Counted from the stretch's first letter, positions 17,133-26,606 are shown. The stretch is DNA of 64,000 bases from Haloglomus halophilum (GCF_024298885.1 NZ_CP101166.1:1736001-1800000), one strand, 5' to 3'. Translations and numbers: made by a program. The notes: generated by a model from the letters alone, not told the origin.

Positions 17133-18569
17133 ATGGACGACGAGTTCGCCGCGGACCTCCTCGCGGACGGCGGCACGGAGTACGACGCCTCCGCCATCAC
17201 CTTCGGGACGGACGGCTGGCGTGCGATGCTGGACGAGTTCACCGCGCCCCGCGTCCGGATGGTCGGGCAGGCGGTCGCGGACTACCTCGAGGCCGAGGGC
17301 GACGACCGCCCCGTCGCGGTCGGTTACGATGCCAGGGACACGTCGCGGGGGTTCGCCGAGGAGCTGGCGCGGGTGCTCTGTGCGAACGGCCACGACATCC
17401 TCCTCTCCGAGCGGGACTGCCCGACGCCAGCGGTCGCGTGGACCGTCACGGACCGCGACCTCGCGGGGGCGCTGATGATAACGGCGAGCCACAACCCGCC
17501 CGAGTACAACGGCGTCAAGTTCGTTCCCGACGACGGCGCGCCCGCCCTGCCCGCCGTGACGGACCGCCTCGAGGACAACCTCCGGGCGCCCGACCCGCTC
17601 CCCGAGCCCGGGTGGGGCGCGGTCGACGAAGCCGACCTCGTCGGGCCGTACGTCGACCACCTCCTGGGCTTCCTCGGGCTGGGTGACGACAGCCTCGCCG
17701 GGCTCACCGTCGCCTACGACGCGATGCACGGGAGCGGGCGCGGCGTGACCGACCGCGCGCTCGAACGCGCGGGCGCCGAGGTCATCCGCCTCCGCACGGA
17801 CGACGACCCCACCTTCGGCGGGACTCCCCCCGAGCCCTCCGAGGACCGCCTCGACGCGCTCGTCTCTCGCGTGACCGACGGCGACGCCGACCTCGGGGTG
17901 GCCAACGACGGCGACGCCGACCGCATCGGCGTCGTCGCGCCCGAGGAGGGGTACGTCGACGCGAACCTGCTGTTCACCGTCCTGTACGACCATCTGCTCG
18001 ACTCGCGCTCGGGCGGCGCGGTCCGCACCGTCTCGACGACGTTCCTCGTCGACCGGGTCGCCGAGGCCCACGGCGAGTCCGTCACGGAGACCGCGGTCGG
18101 GTTCAAGTGGGTCGCCGAGGCGATGGCCGAGACGGACGCCCTGCTCGGCGGCGAGGAGTCCGGCGGCTTCGGCGTCCGGGGCCACCTCCGCAACAAGGAC
18201 GGCGTGCTGCTGGCGCTGCTGGCCGCGAAGGCCGAACACGAGGAGCGCCTCGACCACCGCCTCGGCTGGCTCCGCGAGGAACACGGTGACATCCACCAGG
18301 ACCGGGTGAGCGTCGACTGCCCGGATGACCGGAAGGCGGCGGTCGTCGCGGAACTCGGCGAGACGCTCCCGGACCAGGTCGCCGGTGTCGAGGTCGACCA
18401 GGTGAACGACGTGGACGGGTTCAAGGTACTGCTGGCGGACGGGACCTGGCTCCTGATGCGCCCCTCCGGAACGGAGCCGAAGATGCGCGTCTACGCCGAG
18501 GCCGGCGACCCCGCGCGGGTGGCCGCGCTGCTGACCGCGGGACGGGAACTGGTCGAGCCGCTGGTGTAG
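17133..18569 (+). CDS. Phosphoglucomutase/phosphomannomutase family
   Basis: 478 residues, alpha-D-phosphohexomutase fold. Four domain landmarks are visible: ITFGTDGWRAM at the N-terminus, the phosphoserine loop TASHNPPEYNG (about residues 117-127), the metal loop ANDGDADRIG, the sugar loop GGEESGGFG, and the phosphate loop RPSGTEPKMRVYAE near the C-terminus. It interconverts hexose 1- and 6-phosphates for glycan or nucleotide-sugar synthesis in the cytosol. The start at 17133 follows a T-rich GTTTTTTCA (17102-17110) by about 25-30 nt and fits the family N-terminus; frame upstream is non-coding. Substrate preference (Glc, Man or GlcN) is not readable. Confidence 0.92.
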   Translation: MDDEFAADLLADGGTEYDASAITFGTDGWRAMLDEFTAPRVRMVGQAVADYLEAEGDDRPVAVGYDARDTSRGFAEELARVLCANGHDILLSERDCPTPAVAWTVTDRDLAGALMITASHNPPEYNGVKFVPDDGAPALPAVTDRLEDNLRAPDPLPEPGWGAVDEADLVGPYVDHLLGFLGLGDDSLAGLTVAYDAMHGSGRGVTDRALERAGAEVIRLRTDDDPTFGGTPPEPSEDRLDALVSRVTDGDADLGVANDGDADRIGVVAPEEGYVDANLLFTVLYDHLLDSRSGGAVRTVSTTFLVDRVAEAHGESVTETAVGFKWVAEAMAETDALLGGEESGGFGVRGHLRNKDGVLLALLAAKAEHEERLDHRLGWLREEHGDIHQDRVSVDCPDDRKAAVVAELGETLPDQVAGVEVDQVNDVDGFKVLLADGTWLLMRPSGTEPKMRVYAEAGDPARVAALLTAGRELVEPLV

Positions 18570-18596
18570 GCGGCGGCGATATGCTCGGCTGTCACC

Positions 18597-19052
18597 CTAC
18601 TCCAGCACGCCACGATATCTCGACTCTTCGACCTGTTCGATATCGAACCCGAGCTCTCCGTAGAAATCCACCAGTCTCGCGTCGAACTCCGCGACTAACC
18701 GCTCACGACGCGCACCCGCGGCCGCGACCAGGCCGCTCCCGATGCCCTGCCCCTGCCGGCCGGGACGCACCGCGACCGCCTCGATACGTTCGCCGTCCAG
18801 CACCAGCGCGCCCAGCACGCGCCCGTCGGTGACGGCCACGAGCACCTCGCTGTCGCCAGCCATCACCGCCTCGCGGTCCACCTCCAGCCCGGCCATGTCG
18901 ATGATGCTGAGCGCCGTCGCGCGCTCGCCCTCGCGGGCGAGGCCGACCGTCACGTCGGGTGGCGCGTGGTCGTGTTCGGCCCCGCGGCGTGGGCGCTGCT
19001 CGTCCGCATCGCTCGCCTCGTCACCGTCGCCACCTCCCTCGTGCATCGCCAT
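18597..19052 (-). CDS. GNAT family N-acetyltransferase
   Basis: 151 residues. After an Asp/Glu-rich leader the GNAT core appears: VLGALVLDGERIEAVAVRPG leads into the acetyl-CoA loop RPGRQGQGIGSGLV (Q/RxxGxG/A), followed by the helix and the C-terminal DFYGELGFD. It should move an acetyl group from acetyl-CoA to an unknown amine. It starts 3 nt after the stop of the peroxiredoxin gene, so the two are probably one transcript. Confidence 0.82.
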   Translation of the reverse strand: MAMHEGGGDGDEASDADEQRPRRGAEHDHAPPDVTVGLAREGERATALSIIDMAGLEVDREAVMAGDSEVLVAVTDGRVLGALVLDGERIEAVAVRPGRQGQGIGSGLVAAAGARRERLVAEFDARLVDFYGELGFDIEQVEESRYRGVLE

Positions 19053-19055
19053 CTC

Positions 19056-19565
19056 CTACGCGGCCACCTCCTCGACGACATCCAGCAGTTCGGCCTCGCT
19101 CGGGCGGTCGCCGAAGCCGTCGCCCTGGTGGACGTAGGCGATCTCCGGGTCGTCGCTGGTGTCGACAACGACGGCCTCGGGCATCCGGCCGGCGAAGTCG
19201 CTCAGCCTGCCGAGCGCGCCGTACTTCGTGGGCTGGTCGTACTCCTCGGCGAACGCCTTCTCCGGGTCCGCCAGCAGGGGGTACGGCACGTCGGCCCAGT
19301 CGCGGGCGCGGTCGGTCGGTTCGGGCAGCACGGCGACGACCTCGGCACCGCGCTCGCGGAACGCCTCGTACCGGTCGGCCAGCCGGCCGGCCTGGGCCTT
19401 GCACTTCGTGCAGTAGTAGTCCCGCATCAGGACGAGCACGACCGCGTCCGTCCCCTCGTCGAGGGCGTCGAAGTCGAAGCGGTCCGGGCCGCCCCCGACG
19501 TTCGGCGCCGCGAGTGCGGGTGCCGGCTCGCCGACCAGTTCGTGCGTGTCCTCGGTGTGGCTCAT
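19056..19565 (-). CDS. Peroxiredoxin/redoxin-domain protein
   Basis: 169 residues, thioredoxin fold of the AhpC/TSA-redoxin type: VGEPAPALAAPNVGG, then VLVLMRDYYCTKCKAQ with a CxxC (Cys54-Cys57) at the usual active-site position, and PEAVVVDTSDDPEIAYVHQG. It probably reduces peroxides or serves as a thiol oxidoreductase in the cytosol. The ATG at 19565 gives MSHTEDTHELVG; the longer open frame upstream has no similarity. The downstream GNAT gene follows after 3 nt. Confidence 0.83.
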   Translation of the reverse strand: MSHTEDTHELVGEPAPALAAPNVGGGPDRFDFDALDEGTDAVVLVLMRDYYCTKCKAQAGRLADRYEAFRERGAEVVAVLPEPTDRARDWADVPYPLLADPEKAFAEEYDQPTKYGALGRLSDFAGRMPEAVVVDTSDDPEIAYVHQGDGFGDRPSEAELLDVVEEVAA

Positions 19566-19660
19566 ATCCCGGAACAATCGCTGGAACGGCTTGAACGGCC
19601 GGGCGGCCGTGTCCGGCTCGTGCCGAACCGGAACGGCTCGTTTATCCGTTTCCGAGCCGT

Positions 19661-19861
19661 TCAGCCGCCCTTCACCAGCCGCAGCACCTCGACGCGCTCG
19701 GCGGTGACCGGCGCGTCCTCGGGGACCGGTGCCCCCTCGACGAGGGCCGTCGCCTCGTGCGGGGAGAACGAGCACGCGCGCAGGAGGTCGGCGTAGGTCG
19801 CGTCGGCGTCGAGCCGCAGGTCGCGTTCGCCCTCGCCCACGATGTCCGCGGTGACCTGCAT
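19661..19861 (-). CDS. samp2: Ubiquitin-like small archaeal modifier SAMP2
   Basis: 66 residues of the beta-grasp/ThiS fold ending in Gly-Gly (VEVLRLVKGG), the feature that allows adenylation by UbaA. It closely resembles Haloferax SAMP2 over its length (TYADLLRACSFSPHEATALV and a PVPED turn). SAMP2 is conjugated to protein lysines and also carries sulfur for tRNA wobble uridine thiolation. It is divergent from citrate synthase and upstream of the peroxiredoxin-GNAT pair, from which it is 95 nt away. Confidence 0.93.
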   Translation of the reverse strand: MQVTADIVGEGERDLRLDADATYADLLRACSFSPHEATALVEGAPVPEDAPVTAERVEVLRLVKGG

Positions 19862-20025
19862 GCGTGCTGGTTGCCGGCGCGTCGGTTTGAGCGTGGCGCT
19901 CGGGAGCGCCGGCGGGTCGGCTGCACAGGCGTCGCGCAGCCGGCGGTACCGGCAGACTGCCCGCGTGTGCAGCCGTAATGTGGCAACGGCAACCCTTTTG
20001 CCGGCCGCAGGGGAATCGGAGTCGT

Positions 20026-21186
20026 ATGAGCGAGAGCGAGGAACTGCACAAGGGACTGGAGGGTGTGCTGGTCGCCGAGTCGGCGCTCAGCTACATCGAC
20101 GGGAGCGTCGGCAAGCTCGTCTACCGCGGCTACGCTATCGAGGACCTGGCCGAGGACGCCAGCTACGAGGAGGTGCTCCACCTGCTCTGGAACGGCCACC
20201 TGCCGGACAGCGAGGAACTCGACGCGTTCACCGACGCCATCACCGAGGAAGCCGCCGTCGACGATGTCGTGCTCGACGCGCTCGCGGGACTCGCCGAGGC
20301 CGACGAGCGGCCGATGGCCGCACTGCGGTCGGGCGTCTCGATGCTGTCGGCGGCAGACGACGGCGATTCCGACCCGCGTGACTCCGACGCCGCTCTGGAG
20401 ACGGGCCGGCGTATCGTCGCGAAGATCCCGACGCTGCTGGCGGCCTACGACCGACTCCGCCGCGGCGAGGACCCGGTCGAGCCCCGCGGTGACCTCTCGC
20501 TGGCCGCCAACTTCCTCTACATGCTGACCGGCGAGGTGCCCGACGACGCGTCGGCCGAGGCGATGGACCAGGCGCTCGTCCTCCACGCCGACCACGGGCT
20601 GAACGCCTCGACGTTCACCTCGATGGTCGTCGCCAGCACGTTCGCGGACATGTACTCCTCCGTCACGGCGGGTGTCGGCGCGCTGTCGGGCCCGCTCCAC
20701 GGCGGCGCCAACCAGGACGTGATGGAGCTGTTCTTCGAGATCGAGGCGGAGGGCGCCGACCCGGTCGACTACGTCACGACGAAGCAGGAGCGTGAGGACG
20801 ACTGGCGGGTCCCCGGCTACGGCCACCGCGTCTACAAGGTCAAGGACCCCCGTGCGAAGATCCTCGAGAAGCGCGCGAAGGAGCTGAGCGAGGCCTCCGG
20901 CGACACCACCTACTACGACTACGCGAAGGCCATCGAGACGTTCTTCACCGAGGAGAAGGGCCTCGACGAGCGCGGTATCGCGCCCAACGTCGACTTCTTC
21001 TCCGGCACCGTCTACCACCAGCTCGGCATCCCGGTCGACATGTTCACGCCCATCTTCGCGCTGTCGCGCGCCGGCGGCTGGATCGGCCACGTTCTCGAGT
21101 ACCAGGAGGACAACCGCCTCATCCGGCCGCGTGGCCGCTACGTCGGCCCGGAGAACAGCGACTTCGTCCCGCTCGACCGGCGGTAA
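20026..21186 (+). CDS. gltA: Citrate synthase
   Basis: 386 residues, the size of archaeal type I-like citrate synthases. Catalytic landmarks are HADHGLNAS (His), GALSGPLHGGANQDV (His in the second loop) and GYGHRVYKVKDPRAK, plus an FSGTVYHQLGIP Asp/Phe region. It condenses oxaloacetate and acetyl-CoA at the entry of the TCA cycle. The start at 20026 follows CCTTTTGCC (19993-20001) by about 27 nt, the expected distance for a short leader. Confidence 0.95.
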   Translation: MSESEELHKGLEGVLVAESALSYIDGSVGKLVYRGYAIEDLAEDASYEEVLHLLWNGHLPDSEELDAFTDAITEEAAVDDVVLDALAGLAEADERPMAALRSGVSMLSAADDGDSDPRDSDAALETGRRIVAKIPTLLAAYDRLRRGEDPVEPRGDLSLAANFLYMLTGEVPDDASAEAMDQALVLHADHGLNASTFTSMVVASTFADMYSSVTAGVGALSGPLHGGANQDVMELFFEIEAEGADPVDYVTTKQEREDDWRVPGYGHRVYKVKDPRAKILEKRAKELSEASGDTTYYDYAKAIETFFTEEKGLDERGIAPNVDFFSGTVYHQLGIPVDMFTPIFALSRAGGWIGHVLEYQEDNRLIRPRGRYVGPENSDFVPLDRR

Positions 21187-21294
21187 CCGCCCCGTCGCGA
21201 TTCATCCGATTTCGTTCTCCCACACGGGCCCGTGAGTTCGCGGCGCCACTCGGCCGGAAAACTTAGCACCGCCACGGCCGAGCCTCGGCCTACC

Positions 21295-21990
21295 GTGCCC
21301 CTGGTCCCGGCTTCGGCGGCCTCCCCCGTTCTGCTCTCCCAGTCGCTACTCGTTTCGCTGACTACGGCGCTCTCGTCGGCCCCGGTTGCCGTCGAGTCCC
21401 TCTCGGGCGGCGCCCCGGGCACCGTCCTCGCACGTCTGACCGCGTTCGTGGGTGCGCCGCTGGCGACCGTCGAGGCCGCCGTCGAGGAGGTGCTCCACGG
21501 CGCGACCGGCCCCGAGGGGCTCGTTCTCGTCTTCCTGTACTCCTTCCTCTGTGCGGTCGTCCTCCCGCTCCCCGGGGAGCTGGTGCTCGCGGTCCCGCTG
21601 GACCTGGGCTGGTCGGCCGCCGGGGAACTCGCCGCCGTCATCGCCATCGCTAGCACCGCGAAGGCGGTCGGCGCGCTCGTCACGCTCGCGGTCGCGCGGG
21701 GGGCCGCCGCTTCCGGCCCCGTCGCGTACCTCCTCGACGTGCTGCCCCGTCCGGGTGGCGGCACCGGCGGCGGGCTCGCCGGACGGCTCGCGGGGCTGGC
21801 CGACCGCTACGGGTACCTCGGACTCGCGGGCGCGCTCTCGGTCCCGTTCGCCCCCGACACCGCCATCCTCTACGCCTTCAGCGTCGTCGATGTCCGGAAG
21901 CCGTCGTTCGCGGCCGCCGCCTTCATCGGAACCACGCTCCGGCTGGCCGCCGTCGCCGGCGTCGCGAGCGCACTCCTCGCACTGTTCTGA
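21295..21990 (+). CDS. YqaA/DedA-like (VTT) integral membrane protein
   Basis: 231 residues with about five hydrophobic segments. FLYSFLCAVVLPLPGELVLAV, YGYLGLAGALSVPFAPDT and FIGTTLRLAAVAGV recall the SNARE-associated/VTT domain of YqaA and DedA proteins, which act in lipid scrambling or membrane homeostasis. The GTG at 21295 is preferred because AAAACTTAGC (21259-21268) sits about 30 nt upstream; a GTG at 21232 is in frame. Transported substrate unknown. Confidence 0.7.
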   Translation: MPLVPASAASPVLLSQSLLVSLTTALSSAPVAVESLSGGAPGTVLARLTAFVGAPLATVEAAVEEVLHGATGPEGLVLVFLYSFLCAVVLPLPGELVLAVPLDLGWSAAGELAAVIAIASTAKAVGALVTLAVARGAAASGPVAYLLDVLPRPGGGTGGGLAGRLAGLADRYGYLGLAGALSVPFAPDTAILYAFSVVDVRKPSFAAAAFIGTTLRLAAVAGVASALLALF

Positions 21991-22046
21991 CCGACCGCTC
22001 CCGCGACACCGACAGTCACAGGCCGTCGACGCTCGTCGGTCCGGCC

Positions 22047-22457
22047 GTGCTGGTGTTCGTCTACGGGACGCTGACCGACCGCGCCCGCGCTCGCGAGGTC
22101 CTCGGCGGTGCGCCCGAGTTCGTCGCCGACGCGGTCCTCGAGGGATGCCACCGCGTCGACGGCGACTACCCGACGCTCGTTCCGGGCGGGACGTGCGCGC
22201 GCCGGCTGCTCCGGGTCCAGAAGCCCGACCTCCACCGGCTCGACGCGTACGAGGGCGTCGACCGCGGGCTATACGCCCGCGTCACGGTTCCGTTCAGGGA
22301 CCCGGTCGGCGACGCTTCCGTGGGAACCGTCGAGACGTACGTCGGCGACCCCGATGCGCTGGACGCTCCCGGCTCGTGGCCGGGCGAGGGGACACTCGCG
22401 GAGCGCGTGCAGGCGTACGTCGAGAACGAGGGCGTGGTCGTCCGCCGACTCGACTGA
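22047..22457 (+). CDS. Gamma-glutamylcyclotransferase-like (AIG2) protein
   Basis: 136 residues starting at a GTG. The family marker VFVYGTLTDRARA (YGTL) is at the N-terminus, and LDAYEGVDRGLYARVTV carries the catalytic-position Glu region (YEG). The fold releases 5-oxoproline from gamma-glutamyl peptides or amines; haloarchaea make gamma-glutamylcysteine, so that is a possible substrate, but this is inference. The gene lies downstream of the YqaA-like gene and convergent with DUF502. Confidence 0.82.
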   Translation: MLVFVYGTLTDRARAREVLGGAPEFVADAVLEGCHRVDGDYPTLVPGGTCARRLLRVQKPDLHRLDAYEGVDRGLYARVTVPFRDPVGDASVGTVETYVGDPDALDAPGSWPGEGTLAERVQAYVENEGVVVRRLD

Positions 22458-22495
22458 GTGCGGCGCGCGGGGGTGCGGTGGGGGCCCAGTCGCCG

Positions 22496-23137
22496 TCAGT
22501 CGTCCGCCGGGCTGCTTCCGTCGTCGTCCCCGTCGCTCTCACCCACGTCGACGGGGAGTGGCTGGTCGCGGGTCTCCCCGAAGCCGGCGCTGAGGATGCG
22601 CGTCAGGGCGTCCTCGACGCGCTCGTTGGTCTCGGTGTACTCCTCCGGATCGACCTCGATGACGAAGCCGGTGGTGATGTTGGGGGCGGTCGGCAGGAAG
22701 AGCACGTCGCGGCCGTCTTCGGTCGTCTTGCCGGTCTTGAACGCGGTCATCCGGAGTCCGTTCCACGTCTCCAGTTTGACCGGCGCCTGCAGTTCCTCGG
22801 TCCCCGACACCGCCGTCTCGACCGCCATCTTCGACGCGTTGTACACCACGCGCAGTCCCGGCAGCTGGTTGGCCACGTCGTCGATCCCTTCCTCGACGAG
22901 GTCCCCCAGCGCGGTCCGCATCAGATAGCCCGCCGACAGCACCAGCAGGCCGAACACGACGATGAGGACGAACACACCGACCAGCTCCGCGAGGAACGGG
23001 CTGCCGTACACCTCCGGCGGCAGCGGGGAGGGCACCTTCGCGAGCTGGTTGTACAGCCACGCGATGATGTACGCGGTGACCAGGATGGGGAGGACGACGA
23101 TGAGCCCCCGGGCAGTGTCTCGTTTCCAGGACGACAT
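22496..23137 (-). CDS. DUF502 membrane protein
   Basis: 213 residues. Two N-terminal membrane helices (RGLIVVLPILVTAYIIAWL and LVGVFVLIVVFGLLVLSAGYL) are followed by the conserved DUF502 soluble part: LPGLRVVYNASKMAVETA, then GKTTEDGRDVLFLPTAPNITTG. The C-terminus is acidic. The family occurs in bacteria, plants (LCV/COV) and haloarchaea with no defined biochemical role. It lies downstream of phaB on the same strand, 99 nt away. Confidence 0.88.
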   Translation of the reverse strand: MSSWKRDTARGLIVVLPILVTAYIIAWLYNQLAKVPSPLPPEVYGSPFLAELVGVFVLIVVFGLLVLSAGYLMRTALGDLVEEGIDDVANQLPGLRVVYNASKMAVETAVSGTEELQAPVKLETWNGLRMTAFKTGKTTEDGRDVLFLPTAPNITTGFVIEVDPEEYTETNERVEDALTRILSAGFGETRDQPLPVDVGESDGDDDGSSPADD

Positions 23138-23236
23138 TCCGTTATGGTTCAGGAGTGTGCGGCCCGTAATCAGCGTGTCCCTTGCGAGAGCACCGTTCCC
23201 CGGCCGGTCCGAGCCCCGACCGCTCTCCGGTGGCCC

Positions 23237-23980
23237 TTACCACTCCATCCCGCCGTTGACGGCGAGGATCTGCCCGGTCATGTAGCCGGCGTCCTCGCTG
23301 GCGACGAAGCGGACGATGCCGGCGACGTCGTCGACGGTGGCGAAGCGGTTGAGCGGGATGCGGTCGAGGATCTTCTCCTGGACCCGCTCGGGGACCGTCT
23401 CCAGCATGTCGGTGGCGACGAAGCCCGGCGCGACGCAGTTGGCGGTCGACCCGCTGCTGGCCATCTCCAGGGCGATGGTCCGTGTGAACCCGAACAGCCC
23501 GGATTTGGTGGTCGCGTAGTTGGCCTGTCCGTAGTTGCCCTGCTGGCCGACGACCGAGGAGATGTTGATGAGGCGGCCGTCATCGGCCTCGCAGAGGTCC
23601 TCGAAACAGGCCTTCGTGGCGTTGAACACACCGCCCAGGTTCACGTCGACGACCCGGTCCCAGTCCTCGCGGGTCATGTTCTCGAACTTCTTGTCGACGG
23701 TGATGCCGGCGTTGTTCACCAGCACGTCGACGCCCCCGAACTCCTCACGGACCCCCTCGACCATCGCCTGCACCTCGTCGTAGTCGGCCACGTCGGCCTG
23801 CGCCGGGACCGCCTCGCCGTCGCAGTCGTCCTCGATGTGGTCGCACACCTCGTGTGCGAGGTCCTCCGAGGAGCGGTAGTTGATCACGACGTTCGCGCCG
23901 TGTGCGCCGAGTTCCTCCGCGACCCCCCGACCGATGCCCCGAGAGGCGCCGGTCACCAGGCAGGTCTGTCCTTCTAGCAT
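23237..23980 (-). CDS. phaB: Acetoacetyl-CoA reductase (3-oxoacyl reductase, SDR) PhaB
   Basis: 247 residues, a classical short-chain dehydrogenase: cofactor motif TGASRGIGRG, NNAG, catalytic Ser in ISSVVGQQGNYGQ, YATTK (Tyr-x3-Lys), and the APGFVATDM loop. The GxxRS start of beta-2 (NYRSS) suggests NADPH preference. It reduces acetoacetyl-CoA to (R)-3-hydroxybutyryl-CoA for PHA synthesis. The start MLEGQTCLV at 23980 fits the family. It follows phaC by 105 nt on the same strand, so it belongs to the PHA operon. Confidence 0.92.
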   Translation of the reverse strand: MLEGQTCLVTGASRGIGRGVAEELGAHGANVVINYRSSEDLAHEVCDHIEDDCDGEAVPAQADVADYDEVQAMVEGVREEFGGVDVLVNNAGITVDKKFENMTREDWDRVVDVNLGGVFNATKACFEDLCEADDGRLINISSVVGQQGNYGQANYATTKSGLFGFTRTIALEMASSGSTANCVAPGFVATDMLETVPERVQEKILDRIPLNRFATVDDVAGIVRFVASEDAGYMTGQILAVNGGMEW

Positions 23981-24085
23981 GGATGGATGGTGCGCACCGG
24001 GCATCAAATACGTGTCGTCGGTGCCCGAGAAGTGGGAGGTCGTCCGGGTTCTCGCCGCCCGGGGCGCTGCTGGCCCGCGCCGCGC

Positions 24086-25570
24086 TCAGTTCTGGGCCTG
24101 GATGATCCAGTCGGTCGCGCGGTCCGTGCCCACGCCGGCGAGGTCCGCGACGCGGTCGGCGTCGGCGGCCGCGAGCTCCGCGATGGTGACGATCCCGCCC
24201 TCGCGGAGCCGCTCGGCGTACGTCGGCCCGATGCCGCTGACCTCCTCGAGGTCGCTCCCCTCGGCACCGGCAGGATCGACATCCTCGGCATGGACCTCGG
24301 CGGCGGCCTCGGCCTCGACGGCCTCCTCGATGGCCTCGGCCTCCCCCGCGATGGCCTCCTCGGGCGTGACGCCCTCCGCGACGGCGGCCTCGTGGTCGAT
24401 GTCGATATCGATGTCGCCGGCCGCCTCCACGGCTTCCTCCACCTCGGCCAGGTGCTCGGGGTCGGTGGCGGATCTCTCCAGATACCACTCCGCGACGCGG
24501 GGCCACACGTCACGGTGCGACGAGCCCGACACCGCCAGGCCGATGTGGCCGGTCGGGTACTCGATGATCTCCGTGTCGTCGCTCCCGATGACCTCGTTGA
24601 ACGGCTTCGAGGACTCGGCGGGGATGAGGTGGTCGTACTCCCCCATGATCTGGAGGACGGGCATGTCGATGTTCGACAGGTCGATGTGCTTGCCGTCGAG
24701 GTACAGCTCGTTGTTGTAGAGCTTGTTGTCCTGGTAGATGTCCTCCAGGAACTGGACGTACGTGTCGCCGGCCACGTCGATGCCCTCGTCGAGCCAGCGC
24801 TCCATCCGCGCGAAGTTCTCCACGAAGTCGTCGTTCTCGACGTTGTCGAAGAAGCGGACGTACTTCGAGACGTAGTTCGCGACGGGGTCCATCAGGGCAA
24901 AGCCCACGTCCAGCATCTCCGCGGGCATGTTGCCGAAGGCGCCCGGCACGTCGCGGGGGTCGTAGTACTCGTCGTCGCCCCACAGTTCGAGGACGCCGCC
25001 GGTGTCGTCGAAGCACAGTCCCGCGGCCATCAGCCCGAGCGTGCGGACCTTCTCCGGGAAGAGTGCGGCGTACATCGCCGTGAAGGTGCCGCCCATGCAG
25101 TAGCCCAGGATGTTGATGGAGTCCTGGCCGGAGCGCTCCCGGACCACGTCGACGCAGTTGTCGATGTAGCGCTCGACGTAGTCGTTGATGGTGAGGTGCT
25201 GGTCGAGCCGCGAGGGCTCGTTCCAGTCGATGAGGTAGACATCGTGGCCCGCCTCCAGCAGCCGCCGGACCACCGAGCGGTCGGGCTGGAGGTCCAGGAT
25301 GAACGGCTTGTTGATGAGCGCGTAGACGATGAGGATGGGGACGCCGTGTTGCTCCTCGGTCTGTGACTCGTAGTGGAGCAGTTCCAGCTTGTTCTCCGAG
25401 TAGACGACCTCGCTGGGGGTCTCCCCGACCTCGACCGCCGAGAGGCGGTCCAGCTGGTCGGGCAGCGCCTGGCTCGACTCCATCGCGTCCTGCATCGCCT
25501 GCATGGCCTCCTGCTGGGAGTTGAGCGCTAGCCGGAACGGGTCGAACTCCCCCCGGCCCTCGCTGGCCAT
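24086..25570 (-). CDS. phaC: Class III PHA synthase PhaC with C-terminal helix-hairpin-helix tail
   Basis: 494 residues from the ATG at 25570, which has GGGGGTGAG about 8 nt upstream; an in-frame GTG at 25579 is possible. The alpha/beta-hydrolase core has the lipase-like box GYCMGG with the catalytic Cys (about C158), the Asp in GEYDHLIP and the His in [10 protein letters not shown]. It polymerises 3-hydroxyacyl-CoA on granules together with PhaE. After about residue 385 comes a Glu/Ala-rich linker of some 55 residues, then a helix-hairpin-helix-like module ([20 protein letters not shown] and [16 protein letters not shown]), which is not part of the catalytic fold. Confidence 0.95.
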   Translation of the reverse strand: MASEGRGEFDPFRLALNSQQEAMQAMQDAMESSQALPDQLDRLSAVEVGETPSEVVYSENKLELLHYESQTEEQHGVPILIVYALINKPFILDLQPDRSVVRRLLEAGHDVYLIDWNEPSRLDQHLTINDYVERYIDNCVDVVRERSGQDSINILGYCMGGTFTAMYAALFPEKVRTLGLMAAGLCFDDTGGVLELWGDDEYYDPRDVPGAFGNMPAEMLDVGFALMDPVANYVSKYVRFFDNVENDDFVENFARMERWLDEGIDVAGDTYVQFLEDIYQDNKLYNNELYLDGKHIDLSNIDMPVLQIMGEYDHLIPAESSKPFNEVIGSDDTEIIEYPTGHIGLAVSGSSHRDVWPRVAEWYLERSATDPEHLAEVEEAVEAAGDIDIDIDHEAAVAEGVTPEEAIAGEAEAIEEAVEAEAAAEVHAEDVDPAGAEGSDLEEVSGIGPTYAERLREGGIVTIAELAAADADRVADLAGVGTDRATDWIIQAQN

Positions 25571-25571
25571 C

Positions 25572-26114
25572 TCACTCACCCCCGTCCTCGAGGTGCTCCA
25601 GGACGCGGTCGAGTTTCTGCTCGACGGCGTGCTGGCGCCGCTCCAGCTCGACCAGCCGCTCGCCCACCTCGTCGATGTGCGAGCCCGTCGGGAACCCCAT
25701 CCCCTCGAGGGTCTCCTCGCTCATCTCGTTCATCTCTTCCTGCATCTCCATCATCGACTGGACGAGCTGCCCGTTGGCCGCCGCGAACGCGCTGGTGTCC
25801 ATGACCTCCTTGAACGCCTCGTTGGCGCTCTGGAGCCAGATATCGCGCAGCTCCGTGAACGAGACGTCCTCGCCGGCGGCGGCGTCCTCGGTCCGCTCCA
25901 GCAGCTGCTCGGCGGCGTCCATCCACACCTCGTACGCCCGGCTGTACCCCTCCATCCCCTCCGCGAGCTCGTCCTCGGCCGGCATGGATGACTCCATCGC
26001 CTCGGCCCACGACTGCATGAACGCCGACTGGGACTCCATGCTCTGCTCCATGGCCTCGTTCATCTGCTCGGCCATCTCGGCCCACTGCTGTCCGAAATCG
26101 TATGAATCACTCAT
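25572..26114 (-). CDS. phaE: PHA synthase subunit PhaE (class III)
   Basis: 180 residues, almost all helical, Met/Glu/Gln-rich, with a heptad-like C-terminus ([20 protein letters not shown]) that should form a coiled coil. This is the layout of haloarchaeal PhaE, the small subunit required with PhaC for polymerase activity. Its stop (25574-25572) is one nucleotide from the phaC ATG, indicating translational coupling. The canonical haloarchaeal order is phaR-phaP-phaE-phaC, but no phasin gene lies in the 150 nt before phaE here. Confidence 0.92.
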   Translation of the reverse strand: MSDSYDFGQQWAEMAEQMNEAMEQSMESQSAFMQSWAEAMESSMPAEDELAEGMEGYSRAYEVWMDAAEQLLERTEDAAAGEDVSFTELRDIWLQSANEAFKEVMDTSAFAAANGQLVQSMMEMQEEMNEMSEETLEGMGFPTGSHIDEVGERLVELERRQHAVEQKLDRVLEHLEDGGE

Positions 26115-26264
26115 GGTGTTACTACCCGTTTATTGAAGGGCCAGCGCAATAAGTGTGGGTGTGGTGAGTGCCGTCGTGTGGCGACTGGTGGCACGCGATA
26201 CCAGAACGCTCCGACGAACCCCGATTCCCGGGGTCGATTCCGATGACGCCGGGCCGCGTCCGGG

Positions 26265-26606
26265 TCAGTCGTCCTCGTCGCGCTTGCGCTTGACCGGGAT
26301 GACGACGGTCTGGACGATGTCGCCCTCCTCGATGTCCAGCGCCTCTCGCTCGGCGTCCGGGATACTGATGCGGCCGCCGGACTGCACCCGTGTCTTGAAC
26401 GTCGCCATCTGACTCATCGCGCTCAGCTGCGGGGCGAGGCCGCCCGCAGCCCCCTCGCCGCCGGCCCCTGCCGCGCCGGCCATTCCGCCCCCGCTCAGCA
26501 CCTGCTGGAGCATCCGCTGCTGCTGGCGGGTGGCGCCCTCCGCGGCCTCCTGGAGGTTCTTCAGCACGGTCGGCGTGAACAGCCCGTCGTTGTCGTCGTC
26601 TGCCAT
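26265..26606 (-). CDS. phaR: AbrB/SpoVT-type regulator, PhaR-like
   Basis: 113 residues. The C-terminal third is an AbrB swapped-hairpin DNA-binding domain: FKTRVQSGGRISIPDAEREALDIEEGD, shown here as an RISIPDAEREAL core followed by IEEGD, with a basic end (VKRKRDEDD). A Gly/Ala-rich linker separates it from a helical N-terminus. In Haloferax mediterranei the PhaR regulator of the PHA operon has an AbrB-like domain and represses its own promoter. Position first in the pha cluster supports that identity. A TATA-like GTTTAACTATCC (26640-26629 on the minus strand) is about 25-30 nt before the ATG at 26606. Confidence 0.78.
   Translation of the reverse strand: MADDDNDGLFTPTVLKNLQEAAEGATRQQQRMLQQVLSGGGMAGAAGAGGEGAAGGLAPQLSAMSQMATFKTRVQSGGRISIPDAEREALDIEEGDIVQTVVIPVKRKRDEDD

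Noticed and set aside
24200..24440. Repeat-like GCC/GAG-rich stretch in phaC as a DNA repeat
   Set aside because: It is the Ala/Glu-rich linker of the protein; periodicity follows codons, not a DNA unit.
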